This document shows, piece by piece, positions 35,279 to 43,625 of a stretch of 64,000 bases of DNA. The first letter of the stretch is position 1. Each line of letters starts with the position of its first letter. A program made the translations under genes and the position numbers. The stretch is taken from NCBI RefSeq assembly GCF_000092305.1, contig NC_014122.1, forward strand, positions 558,001-622,000, given 5' to 3'. The notes beneath the pieces are model-generated. The model did not search any database. It saw nothing but the letters and a program-made list of their open reading frames with translations, and was not told where the DNA came from. The stretch is from Methanocaldococcus infernus ME. Lineage in GTDB: Archaea > AGJL01 > Methanococci > Methanococcales > Methanocaldococcaceae.

Positions 35279-36559
35279 ATGAACTTTTCTAATTTTATCC
35301 CTGAGCACATGGAGAGAAGAGGGAAGATAGTCTTAGAGGAAAATTTAAGGATAATAGAAAGAGTTTTAGAACAAAGATCTGTCCCTGAGGAAGGGATTAA
35401 AGAAGAGCTAATAGAGTTGTTATTAACCAAGCTCTCTTTAATGGACACTGATAAAGACCCAAGGGCTATAAGGATAGGGGAGAGAGAAGCAAGAGTTTGG
35501 AGCAAGTTACAGGAGAGAAGTGTCTTCTATTTTAACCATGGAGTAGGAAGAAGTGGGAATTTAATAGACCCTCAACCTAAGGCTCCAGGAGCAAGTATTA
35601 TGTATAAGCTAACTAACCAACTTTTAACAAGCTTTTTAAAAAAACTTGGCTTGAAGGTTAAAGCCTTTGCCACACCTGTAGCCACTGGCTTGTCCCTCTC
35701 TTTATGCCTCTCAGCTCTGAGAAGGAAGTATGGGATTAGAGAAGTTATTTACCCATTTGCAGGGCATAAGAGTCCAATTAAGGCCATTTCCTTAGCTGGC
35801 TTAAGGATGAGGTTAGTAGAAACTAAGATATTTGGAGACACTGTTAAGGCTCCAGTTGAAGATATAGAGAAAGCTATAAAAAAGGATAGATGTGCTGTTC
35901 TCTCTACCTTAACTTTTTTCCCACCAAGGGAAGAGGATTTAGTTGAGATTGCTAAGCTTTGTGAAGAGGAAGGAGTTCCTCATATAGTAAATGGAGCCTA
36001 TGCTATACAAAATAACTTTTATTTAGATAAGTTGAAGAAAGCCTTGAAATATAGAGTTGATGCTATAGTAAGCTCAACAGATAAGAATCTATTCACACCA
36101 ATAGGAGGAGGAATTATCTATAGTAAGGATGAGAAATTTTTGAAGGAAATTTCTCTATCCTATCCTGGAAGAGCTTCAGCCAACCCTATAGTAAATACTT
36201 TAATCTCTCTATTAGCAATTGGCTTTAAGAGATATAAAGAATTAATGAAAGAGCAGAAGGAGAGTAAAGAGCTCTTGGATAAGCTTTTAACTGAGCTTGC
36301 TGAGGAAAAAAATGAAAAGCTTTTAGAGGTTAAGAATCCTATAGCTTCAGCCATCACTACAAAAAAAGATCCTATAGAGCTTGCTGGAAAGCTTTACAAC
36401 TTAAGGGTTACAGGCCCAAGGGGAGTTAGAAAGGATGACAAGTTTGGGACAAGTTACTTAGGAGTTTATAAGTATAACTATATTGTTATTAATGCTTCCA
36501 TTGGAGTTAGGAGAGATGATATTTATAAGGTTGTGGAGAAGCTTAGGGAGGTTATTTGA
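35279..36559 (+). CDS. spcS: O-phosphoseryl-tRNA(Sec) selenium transferase (SepSecS)
   Basis: 426-aa PLP enzyme. IPEHMERRG at the N-terminus, FNHGVGRSGNLIDPQPKAPGAS, FAGHKSPIKAISLAG, and the PLP lysine in VSSTDKNLFTPIGGG. It turns Sep-tRNA into selenocysteinyl-tRNA, so this genome uses selenocysteine (UGA) in some proteins. None of the genes in this window reads through a UGA. The ATG follows GTGATTTTC, which overlaps the stop of the pyrophosphatase gene. Confidence 0.95.
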   Translation: MNFSNFIPEHMERRGKIVLEENLRIIERVLEQRSVPEEGIKEELIELLLTKLSLMDTDKDPRAIRIGEREARVWSKLQERSVFYFNHGVGRSGNLIDPQPKAPGASIMYKLTNQLLTSFLKKLGLKVKAFATPVATGLSLSLCLSALRRKYGIREVIYPFAGHKSPIKAISLAGLRMRLVETKIFGDTVKAPVEDIEKAIKKDRCAVLSTLTFFPPREEDLVEIAKLCEEEGVPHIVNGAYAIQNNFYLDKLKKALKYRVDAIVSSTDKNLFTPIGGGIIYSKDEKFLKEISLSYPGRASANPIVNTLISLLAIGFKRYKELMKEQKESKELLDKLLTELAEEKNEKLLEVKNPIASAITTKKDPIELAGKLYNLRVTGPRGVRKDDKFGTSYLGVYKYNYIVINASIGVRRDDIYKVVEKLREVI

Positions 36560-38156
36560 AGTTACATTTTGAATATCTGAGTTCTATTTTTTCATATTTT
36601 TCAGGATTTATATTTTTGAGATATTCAAAGTATAATTCCCAATGTTCTTTGTTATCCAATCTTGGCCCAAGAGTGATATCTTCAATGTAGTCCCTTAAAT
36701 CCTTTTCTATTTCAACATATAGCTTTGGTGGAGTATGAGTTTCATCTAATTTTATTTTATCCTTATGGAATTTTAAGTTATAAACCTTTACAACTCTACA
36801 TTCTTTCTCTTCTTTGTAATATTTGGATTTTACTAAGTATCTAATTTCATCTAATATAGCTCTTACAATTATCTTTACCGTTTCATAGATTTCTGGGTCT
36901 TTACCAATAAGATCTTTTAATGACCCTACTAACTTATCTATGTCTTCTAAGGTTTTTAATAACTTTTTAAATCTTTCATCTTTATTGTTTTCATCTTCAT
37001 AGATTACATAATATAGACAATATATATCTTTAATATTTCTTTCAAACTCAATATTTTTAGAAATTATAATATTTTTATAAACTTCGGAATAGTCATGTTC
37101 ATAATCAAAAAAATCTTTTTTTATGCCTATACAAACTCCTTTAGCTTCTTCGTTATTCTCATCTTTTCCATAAGTTCTCCATAAGAATAAATTATCTCCC
37201 TCGACTACAAAACTTCCGATAAATACTTGAAACTCCATATCTTCCTTAAAATTTTGCACATCTTGTTCATTTTTAATTTCATAAATATCTTTTAAGTTTT
37301 TTAAATTTTTATTAACAATTATTCTTAAAAGTGTTTTACCTTCTTCTGGATCATTCATATAAGATACATTGTATAATCTAAAGTAAGAACCATTTAAAAG
37401 ATTTTTTACAACTGTAGGTTTAGTATAGTGGTAAATTACTCCTTTATCTGAAACAATTAACTCTTTTTTAAGATCTATAATATAAAGTTGTATTTTACAT
37501 AACAATCCAAAAATTTTTGTAAATATATCTTCATCAATTTTTTCTTTTGAATACAATCTTTGTTTTAAATATTTAAATATGTATATTAAAGGACTATAAA
37601 AGTTAGGATCTATTTCTAATACTTTTTTAAAACATTCTATTGCTTCTTTATATTTATCTAATGCTTTTTCATATTTTTTTGATTCCTCCTCGTGTTTACC
37701 TAATTTAGCAAGTATAATTCCTTTATAATACCAAGCGGCTGGATTATTTGGATCGAGTTTTATTGCTTTATCAAAACATTCTATCGCTTTTTCATATCTC
37801 TCTAATTTATATAACGAATCTGCTTTATAATACCAAGCGGCTGGATTATTTGGATCGAGTTTTATTGCTTTATCAAAACATTCTATCGCTTTTTCATATC
37901 TCTCTAATTTATATAACGAATCTGCTTTATAATACCAAGCGGCTGGATTATTTGGATCGAGTTTTATTGCTTTATCAAAACATTCTATCGCTTTTTCATA
38001 TCTCTCTAATTTATATAACGAATCTGCTTTATAATACCAAGCGGCTGGATTATTTGGATCGAGTTTTATTGCTTTATCAAAACATTCTATCGCTTTTTCA
38101 TATCTTCCTTCATTATAGTATTTTAAACCTTTTTCATAATATTTTCTTACATCCAT
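36552..38156 (-). CDS. TPR repeat protein with C-terminal DUF2971-like domain
   Basis: 534 aa. Residues 1-140 are four tetratricopeptide repeats of 34 residues, of which three units are identical (EKAIECFDKAIKLDPNNPAAWYYKADSLYKLERY); a fifth, diverged repeat follows to about residue 185. Residues ~235-530 look like DUF2971: YHYTKPTVVKNLLNGSYFRLYNVSYMNDPEEGKTLL, then DNLFLWRTYG and GVCIGIKKDFF. The function of DUF2971 is not known. CG-containing codons are far more frequent than in neighbouring genes, which suggests transfer. Start after GGTGAGAATAT. The 3' end overlaps spcS by 8 bp, converging. Confidence 0.85.
   Translation of the reverse strand: MDVRKYYEKGLKYYNEGRYEKAIECFDKAIKLDPNNPAAWYYKADSLYKLERYEKAIECFDKAIKLDPNNPAAWYYKADSLYKLERYEKAIECFDKAIKLDPNNPAAWYYKADSLYKLERYEKAIECFDKAIKLDPNNPAAWYYKGIILAKLGKHEEESKKYEKALDKYKEAIECFKKVLEIDPNFYSPLIYIFKYLKQRLYSKEKIDEDIFTKIFGLLCKIQLYIIDLKKELIVSDKGVIYHYTKPTVVKNLLNGSYFRLYNVSYMNDPEEGKTLLRIIVNKNLKNLKDIYEIKNEQDVQNFKEDMEFQVFIGSFVVEGDNLFLWRTYGKDENNEEAKGVCIGIKKDFFDYEHDYSEVYKNIIISKNIEFERNIKDIYCLYYVIYEDENNKDERFKKLLKTLEDIDKLVGSLKDLIGKDPEIYETVKIIVRAILDEIRYLVKSKYYKEEKECRVVKVYNLKFHKDKIKLDETHTPPKLYVEIEKDLRDYIEDITLGPRLDNKEHWELYFEYLKNINPEKYEKIELRYSKCNFK
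37735..38105 (-). repeat. 102-bp perfect tandem repeats coding TPR units
   Basis: Units begin at 37735, 37837, 37939 and 38041. The first three are complete and identical base for base; the fourth is identical for about 65 bp before diverging. Since third codon positions are also identical, the copies are recent or kept alike by recombination. Repeat number may differ between strains, changing the length of the TPR arm by 34 residues per unit. Confidence 0.95.
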
Positions 38157-38225
38157 ATATTCTCACCAAATACGGATAATTAAATATGAAAGTGAAATAT
38201 ACTAATTTATTTAGTCAAATATATA

Positions 38226-38930
38226 TTAAACCTCTGATTTTATTAACCCCTCTAACTTCTCCAAATCAAACAATAAATGGTTTGGCTCTAACCCTACTTC
38301 TCCATTAACTCTTTTACAAAAGACACAGTAATATTTATCATAGCCCTTCAACCCAACTAACTCAGATTTCTCTCTAAATCTTTAAAGATGCCATAAATTT
38401 CCTTAGCACTTCTCTCTCCACTTAACTTCTACAAATAAGGCTTTATTTTCACTCAACTCTTCTTCAAAATTTTCTTCCTTAAAAAGTCTAAAATACATTG
38501 GGGGTATTCCTCCAGTTATGGAGTGGATTTTAACAACTGCTTCTATATCAACATTTTCAAATATTTTCTAACATGTAAAAACTTCAATGGAGACAAACTT
38601 TAACTGAGCTATCCTTCTTCCATAGAGAGAACTTTTGTAAAACATTATACTCTTCATAAGCCCAACAAGGGAGCCACAGAGATTATAAAAAATCTGTCAT
38701 CTAATATTTCATCAATCACATGCTGAAAACTGCTGAAGTATTTTTATCCTCTAACAAGAGAACTCATCAATAACCACTTTTATCAGCTAAAAAATTGAAC
38801 CAATAGTTTTCATAAACTGTTTTATAAGCTCAGTCTTTCCTACTCTTCTTCTACCATATAAGATCAAAACCTCTTTTTTATCTGACTCATAAAGCTTTTT
38901 TAATAGAGCTTCTTCTCTATTTACAAACAT
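38226..38930 (-). pseudogene. Decayed archaeal ATPase gene (PF01637/DUF234 type)
   Basis: An intact start MFVNREEALLKKLYESDKKEVLILYGRRRVGKTELIKQFM contains the P-loop of the archaeal ATPase family. Then stop codons, deletions and frame changes appear, with recognisable pieces in different frames: VIDEFS, SSLYGRRIAQLKF, SITGGIPPMYFRLF, KALFVEVKWREK, and near the end FCKRVNGEVGLEPNHLLFDLEKLEG. The pieces keep the order of a complete ~450-aa protein but total far less, so at least half is lost. M. jannaschii has many paralogues. CG dinucleotides are rare here, unlike in its neighbours. Confidence 0.85.
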
Positions 38931-38940
38931 TAGGACCACC

Positions 38941-38981
38941 AAGATTATCTTAGCTAAGATTATCTTGAGCAAGATAATATT
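38941..38981. repeat. Three 15-bp-spaced AAGATTATCTT repeats
   Basis: AAGATTATCTT at 38941 and 38956 and a variant AAGATAATATT at 38971, spaced exactly 15 bp. ATCTTAGCTAAGAT (38947-38960) between the first two is a perfect 14-bp palindrome. The block lies just upstream of the ATPase remnant's start codon, so it could have been its operator; it can equally be a simple expanded repeat. Confidence 0.6.
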
Positions 38982-39041
38982 TTGTAGAATATATAGAATA
39001 AATTAAAATCTTTTTTCTAAAATTTTAAAAGATTTAATGTT

Positions 39042-39491
39042 TTATTCCCTTATCGTTGCCTTTAATCTTTTTTCCTTTAAAATTAAATCTAAGCCGTCAT
39101 CAATATTTTTAACAACAATATCAGAGTTTAAAAGTGTTTTTGTCCAAGTTCCTTCATCTCCCAAGACACATATTCCCAAATCAGCATTTTTTAATAATAG
39201 TTCGTCATTCGCCCCATTTCCAAAGGCAATGATTTTTTCATTTTTGTATTTTTTCCTAATTTCTTTCAAGATTTCATTTTTTGCTATTTTTTCACTTCCA
39301 TACTTTTCTTTATCAACTTTAATTCCCTTAATACCAAGCTCATTTTCTATATCTTTTAATGTTCCAAAGGTATCTGCGGAGAGGATAAAAATTTCATGAT
39401 ATTTTCTTAGTTCTTTTATTCGCTTTTTTGTCGAGTCCTTTATAACTCCATCTGTTGCTATTGTTCCGTTTAGGTCTAATATAATTATCAT
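39042..39491 (-). CDS. HAD-superfamily hydrolase (soluble P-type-ATPase-like)
   Basis: 149 aa. HAD motif I is DLNGTIATDGV at residue 6 (DxN instead of the usual DxD, as in P-type-ATPase-like small HAD proteins), motif II is LSADTFGT, and motif III/IV is AFGNGANDELLLKNADLGICVLGDEG. The second Asp of motif I is replaced by Asn, which in this subfamily is linked with unusual or weak phosphatase activity. Divergent from the TIM-barrel gene. ATG after GGTGAGAGT. Substrate unknown. Confidence 0.85.
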   Translation of the reverse strand: MIIILDLNGTIATDGVIKDSTKKRIKELRKYHEIFILSADTFGTLKDIENELGIKGIKVDKEKYGSEKIAKNEILKEIRKKYKNEKIIAFGNGANDELLLKNADLGICVLGDEGTWTKTLLNSDIVVKNIDDGLDLILKEKRLKATIRE

Positions 39492-39527
39492 ACTCTCACC
39501 ATGCTATTAGATTTTCTAATAATTATG

Positions 39528-39560
39528 TTTATATATTCTAATTAAGTACGTTTATATATA
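39528..39560 (+). promoter_or_regulatory. Divergent promoter region with two TATA boxes
   Basis: TTTATATATT at 39528-39537 and TTTATATATA at 39551-39560 on the plus strand, 23 bp apart. The upstream one would start transcripts near 39555, keeping the AGGTGAT site at 39571. An ATG at 39560 overlaps the second TATA box and is therefore an unlikely start codon. Confidence 0.45.
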
Positions 39561-39580
39561 TGGCACATAAAGGTGATTGT

Positions 39581-40243
39581 TTGCTTGGGGTGTGTGTTAG
39601 AATTAAAAACACGAATCTCATTGAAAAATTTAAACAATTTGAACTCATAGATTGGGGCTTACATTTCTGCCCATACAATAAAAAAATGGAAAATATCATT
39701 GGTTTTCACGCCCCAATCGTAGATTTAGGAGATCCAAATAGCAAAGCTCTAAGCGTTTTAAAACATATTGTTGATATAATTTCAGATCATGACTACTTAA
39801 CACTTCATATAACCAATGGGAAAGACCCAAATATTGATGTTTTAATTTCCAACTTATCTGAATTAGTTGATTATGCAAGAAAAAAGGATGTAAAGATTTG
39901 CATTGAAAATTTAAGAACTGGATTTTCATCAAATCCGAATAATTTAATTGAGATAGCTGACGTTACTGGCTGCTTAATAACTTACGATATTGGACATGTT
40001 GATTATGAGAACAGAGTTAAATATATAGAGATATTTTCAGATAAGATATATAATGTCCATGTTTATGAATTAGAGATTCCAAAGATTGGACATGTTGCCC
40101 CAAAAAATCTTGAAAAACTAAGGCCAACATTAGACAAACTTTTGGATGTTGGTTGTGATTTCTGGCTTATTGAACTGATGGATATTGAGGAAATAATAAG
40201 GACTAAAAAGCTGTGTGAGGAATATCTAAAGGAACATAGGTGA
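39581..40243 (+). CDS. Xylose-isomerase-like TIM-barrel protein (sugar phosphate isomerase/epimerase type)
   Basis: 220 aa with the AP-endonuclease-2/xylose isomerase pattern: GFHAPIVDLG, LTLHITNG, VKICIENLRTG (metal-binding Glu), LITYDIGHVDYE (Asp-x-Gly-His), VHVYELE and FWLIELMD at successive strand ends. These acidic and His residues fit a divalent-metal site. The start is set at TTG 39581 after AGGTGATTGT; an upstream ATG at 39560 sits in the promoter. The stop codon forms part of the next gene's GGTGAT ribosome binding site. Substrate unknown. Confidence 0.78.
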   Translation: MLGVCVRIKNTNLIEKFKQFELIDWGLHFCPYNKKMENIIGFHAPIVDLGDPNSKALSVLKHIVDIISDHDYLTLHITNGKDPNIDVLISNLSELVDYARKKDVKICIENLRTGFSSNPNNLIEIADVTGCLITYDIGHVDYENRVKYIEIFSDKIYNVHVYELEIPKIGHVAPKNLEKLRPTLDKLLDVGCDFWLIELMDIEEIIRTKKLCEEYLKEHR

Positions 40244-40248
40244 TTATA

Positions 40249-41055
40249 ATGTATTATATAGATTTTAAAACGTCTTTTAATAAGTTGGAACTCTCAGAGG
40301 AAACATTTAAAATTATAGGTGAATTTGGAATAAATTTAAAAGATATTGCAATTGGGGAATTTGCTGGGAAAGATAGTGTTGCTGCAATAATAGAGGCATT
40401 TAAGGAATTTGATGCTATACTGCCAGTGGTTGCATTTACTGGGACAGACTATGGAGATAAAAATATATTTTACAAAAATTGGGAGACATTAAATAATAGG
40501 ATAAAAAATCTCCATAAAGATAAAGTTCTATTACCTTTGCATTTTATGTTTGAACCCAAACTATGGAATGCATTAAATGGGAGATTTGTCTCATTAATTA
40601 TTAAAAAATTTGGCTTTTACACACCATGCATAGGATGCCATGCATATTTGAGGATTTTGAGGATTCCGTTATCAAAGCATTTGGGAAGAGTGATAATAGG
40701 AGGAGAGAGGGTTTATCACAACAGTGATTTTAAGATTGACCAGTTGGAGATGGTTTTGGAAGTGTATGAAAAAATATGTAATACATTTGGTGTTAAATTA
40801 GAACTTCCAATAAAATATGTTAAAGAAAACAGTAAAATAAGGGAAATTATTGGAGAGGATTGGAAACAGGGGGAGAGACAATTTTCATGTGTATTCAGTG
40901 GAAATTACAGAGATAAAGATGGAAAAATTATATTTGAAGAGGAAAAGGTTAAGAAATTTTTAGATGAATTCATATATCCAGTTTCTGTTGAGATTATTAA
41001 AAGAGGATATGAAGGAGATTTTAGATATATTGAAATTGTTAAGGAGTTTATTTAA
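40249..41055 (+). CDS. PP-loop ATPase-like protein of unknown function
   Basis: 268 aa. GEFAGKDSVAAII near residue 35 resembles the SGGKDS pyrophosphate-binding loop of the adenine-nucleotide alpha-hydrolase group, followed by a second strand LPVVAFTGTDYGD. CIGCHAYLRI near residue 127 gives a CxxC pair, and RVIIGGERVYHN follows, as in tRNA-thiolating or sulfur-transfer PP-loop enzymes. The fold call rests on these motifs only. It is translationally linked to the TIM-barrel gene before it. Confidence 0.62.
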   Translation: MYYIDFKTSFNKLELSEETFKIIGEFGINLKDIAIGEFAGKDSVAAIIEAFKEFDAILPVVAFTGTDYGDKNIFYKNWETLNNRIKNLHKDKVLLPLHFMFEPKLWNALNGRFVSLIIKKFGFYTPCIGCHAYLRILRIPLSKHLGRVIIGGERVYHNSDFKIDQLEMVLEVYEKICNTFGVKLELPIKYVKENSKIREIIGEDWKQGERQFSCVFSGNYRDKDGKIIFEEEKVKKFLDEFIYPVSVEIIKRGYEGDFRYIEIVKEFI

Positions 41056-41143
41056 TTTTATTTGTATTTGTTTAAATAAAACTTTGATTACGATTTTTCA
41101 TTTTTTATTATTTTTTGCCAAAACATTAAATTAAAGTGGTATT

Positions 41144-42430
41144 ATGAGGGCAATACTGGTTTTATTAGATGGTTTAGGAGACAGACCTTCGGAAATCTTA
41201 GGCAATAAAACGCCATTAGAAGCAGCATACACGCCAAATTTGGATGAATTTGCAAAAAGAGGGATAACGGGATTAATGGTTCCATATAAAGAGGGGATTC
41301 CATTAGGTTCTGAAGTGGCTCACCTTTTACTTTGGGGATACAGTTTAAATGACTTCCCAGGTAGAGGGTTGATTGAAGCACTTGGGGAAGGTATAGAGGT
41401 TAAAGATAACGAGATTTATTTAAGAGCAACGTTTGGTTTTGTTGAAAAACATAATGGAGAACTACTTATAAAAGATAGAAGAACAAAAGACATAACAAAA
41501 GAAGAGATTGAGGAGCTTATAGACAGTCTACCAACTTACGTTAATGGTTATGAATTTGAACTAAAATATACCCATGATGCACACTGTATTTTAATAATAA
41601 GGGAAGAAAATGGATGGATTTCAGATAAAATTTCAGATAGTGACCCATTTTATATGAACAGGCATGTTCTGCAAATCTGTCCAATAAAAAAACTCTGCAA
41701 AAGTAGGATGGAATATAACAAAGCAAAATCTACTGCTAAAGCATTAAACGAATATCTAAAAAAGTGCTTTAAAGAATTGGATAACCACGAAATAAATAGA
41801 AAAAGGGCAGAAATGGGGAAACAAAAAGCAAACATGCTATTAACAAAATGGGCAGGAAAATACAAAAAAGTAGAACCATTTAGTGAAAGATGGGGGATGA
41901 GAGGGGTTGTCATTGGTAATAGTGCAGTGTTCTGTGGTTTAGCGAAGTTTTTAGGATTGGATTATATCAAATGTGGAGATTTTAAAAAGGCAATTGAGAT
42001 GGCAGTTAACTTAGATTATGATTTCATCCATATCCATACAAAAGAGATAGATGAGGCAGCCCATACAAAAAATCCAGAACTTAAAAAGAAAGTTATTGAA
42101 AAGATTGATGCATGTTTGGAACCTCTCTTAAACTTAGAGAATGATTTAATTATTATTACAGGAGATCACTCAACACCATCAGTTGGAAATTTAATTCACT
42201 CTGGAGAGAGTGTTCCTATAACAATAGTAGGAAAGAATGTTAGGAGAGATGATGTTAAGGAATTTAATGAGAGAGCATGTGCAAAGGGAAGTTTATATAT
42301 AAGAGCATGTGATTTAATGAATATCATCTTAAACTACACAGATAAGGCTTTGTTATTTGGATTAAGACCAAACAGAATTTTAAGATATATTCCAGATGAC
42401 AATAAAACAAAGCATTTAAAAATTGACTAA
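41144..42430 (+). CDS. apgM: Cofactor-independent phosphoglycerate mutase, archaeal type (ApgM family)
   Basis: 428 aa, alkaline-phosphatase superfamily. Metal motifs are VLLDGLGDRPSEILGNKTPLEAAYTPNLD at the N-terminus, SDPFYMNRH, HIHTKEIDEAAHTKNP and ITGDHSTPSVGNLIHSGESVP near the C-terminus. It matches the longer of the two M. jannaschii ApgM paralogues in length. Conversion of 2- and 3-phosphoglycerate is the family activity; because it ends an operon of sugar-type enzymes, a different phosphate substrate is possible. Start ATG after GTGGT. Confidence 0.87.
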   Translation: MRAILVLLDGLGDRPSEILGNKTPLEAAYTPNLDEFAKRGITGLMVPYKEGIPLGSEVAHLLLWGYSLNDFPGRGLIEALGEGIEVKDNEIYLRATFGFVEKHNGELLIKDRRTKDITKEEIEELIDSLPTYVNGYEFELKYTHDAHCILIIREENGWISDKISDSDPFYMNRHVLQICPIKKLCKSRMEYNKAKSTAKALNEYLKKCFKELDNHEINRKRAEMGKQKANMLLTKWAGKYKKVEPFSERWGMRGVVIGNSAVFCGLAKFLGLDYIKCGDFKKAIEMAVNLDYDFIHIHTKEIDEAAHTKNPELKKKVIEKIDACLEPLLNLENDLIIITGDHSTPSVGNLIHSGESVPITIVGKNVRRDDVKEFNERACAKGSLYIRACDLMNIILNYTDKALLFGLRPNRILRYIPDDNKTKHLKID

Positions 42431-42433
42431 TTT

Positions 42434-42662
42434 TTACTTTTTTTGATTATCTCCTGCAACAACAATTAGTTTATCAATCTTAAATTTATCCTTTAAAACA
42501 AAATCTCTTCAAACTCCTGTCCAAGCACATAATTTGTTTTTAGGATATATAGTTGATTGTGGAACAAGGTTATTTAAGTCTAAAGGTGTAATGTCTTGCT
42601 GAGTAAATAATTTCTGGTGGTACTTGTTGTAATCTCTACTTTCATACTCATTAGTATCAACA
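42434..42662 (-). pseudogene. Remnant of an unidentified gene downstream of cbf5
   Basis: In one frame it reads VNVDTNEYESRDYNKYHQKL then DITPLDLNNLVPQSTIYPKN and CAWTG; after a frameshift near 42512 it reads QEFEEILF; after another it reads KDKFKIDKLIVVAGDNQKK and stops. The three pieces look like one C-terminal region of about 80 residues broken by two frameshifts. There is no start codon with a ribosome binding site. I do not recognise the family. Confidence 0.6.
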
Positions 42663-43625
42663 TTAACCTCTCTTTTTCCACATTCTTGGATATGTCCCTC
42701 TCTCCATGAAAACCCTTTCCATATCAACAGCTTCCCCCTTATCCTTCTCTAAAATTTCCTTTGTGCTCATTAAAGCCTTTCCTATTCCAATAGCCTCTCC
42801 CTTCAAGGTTTCAACAACTACTAAGTCCCCTCTATTTATGTCCTTACTTAGCTTAGATATCCCCTTAACATAAACATTAGCCCCATGACAGATGGCATCA
42901 ACAGCAGAGTCTTTAACAACAATCTTTTTTAAATGCTCTAACCCCTTCTCCATTGGCTTTATTATCTTTCTTAACTCTTCCTCATCCTTATCCTCTTTCC
43001 AAAAGATATAGGCATCTAATAAATCTTGTAAATAGACACAATCTTTTTCCTCAAAGTTCCCACTCTTTGTTCTCCTAAGCTCTTGCATGTGGGCAGAAAC
43101 ACCTAATGCCTCTCCAATGTCCTCACAGAGCTTCCTTATGTAAGTTCCTGACTGACATTTAACCCTAAAGAGAACATCTTTTCCATCTTTCTCTAAGAGT
43201 TCAAGCTCATGTATCTTTCTAATCCTAACCCTCTTCTTAACTGCAGACTTTAAAGGAGGCCTCTGATAAATCTTTCCAGTAAATTCTTTAAAAATTTCCC
43301 TAACTTTGTCTTCATCTATATCTCTATGTAAATGCATTAAACAAACATATTCCTTAGGTGGGATGTGCCAAAGGTCTATAGTTCTAACAGCTCTCTCAAG
43401 GGCTACAGGAAGGACACCAGTAACCTTAGGATCAAGGGTTCCACCATGGCCACTCTTATTAATGTTTAAAATTTTCCTAACCCAGCTTGACACCTCATGA
43501 GATGTTGGTCCTCTTGGTTTGTCAATAACTACAATTCCATACTTTATTAAATCCTCTATCTTCCTCTTCTCTGGGTAAGAACCATATTTTTCATCAGTTT
43601 CAGCTTCTTCTCTAACAACTAACAT
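42663..43625 (-). CDS. truB: Archaeal Cbf5 / tRNA and rRNA pseudouridine synthase (TruB family)
   Basis: 320 aa. Catalytic Asp in GHGGTLDPKVTGVLPVALERA near residue 60, then VKCQSGTYIRKLCEDIGEALG, and a C-terminal PUA domain with VKDSAVDAICHGANVYVKGI. It is the catalytic protein of H/ACA guide RNPs; nop10, encoded at 52266-52457, is its direct partner. The ATG follows GAGGAGGACTTAA, which overlaps the stop of the small membrane protein gene. Confidence 0.96.
   Translation of the reverse strand: MLVVREEAETDEKYGSYPEKRKIEDLIKYGIVVIDKPRGPTSHEVSSWVRKILNINKSGHGGTLDPKVTGVLPVALERAVRTIDLWHIPPKEYVCLMHLHRDIDEDKVREIFKEFTGKIYQRPPLKSAVKKRVRIRKIHELELLEKDGKDVLFRVKCQSGTYIRKLCEDIGEALGVSAHMQELRRTKSGNFEEKDCVYLQDLLDAYIFWKEDKDEEELRKIIKPMEKGLEHLKKIVVKDSAVDAICHGANVYVKGISKLSKDINRGDLVVVETLKGEAIGIGKALMSTKEILEKDKGEAVDMERVFMERGTYPRMWKKRG

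Noticed and set aside
37748-38179. Long plus-strand frame antisense to the TPR gene
   Set aside because: It is the mirror of the 102-bp repeats, keeps open only because the repeat length is a multiple of three, and has no ribosome binding site.
38787-38972. Intact short ORF with a P-loop
   Set aside because: It is the N-terminus of a larger ATPase gene, followed by stops and further frame-broken pieces, so it is reported as part of the pseudogene.
39560-39580. ATG start for the TIM-barrel gene
   Set aside because: It overlaps a TATA box and precedes the ribosome binding site; the TTG after AGGTGAT is more likely.
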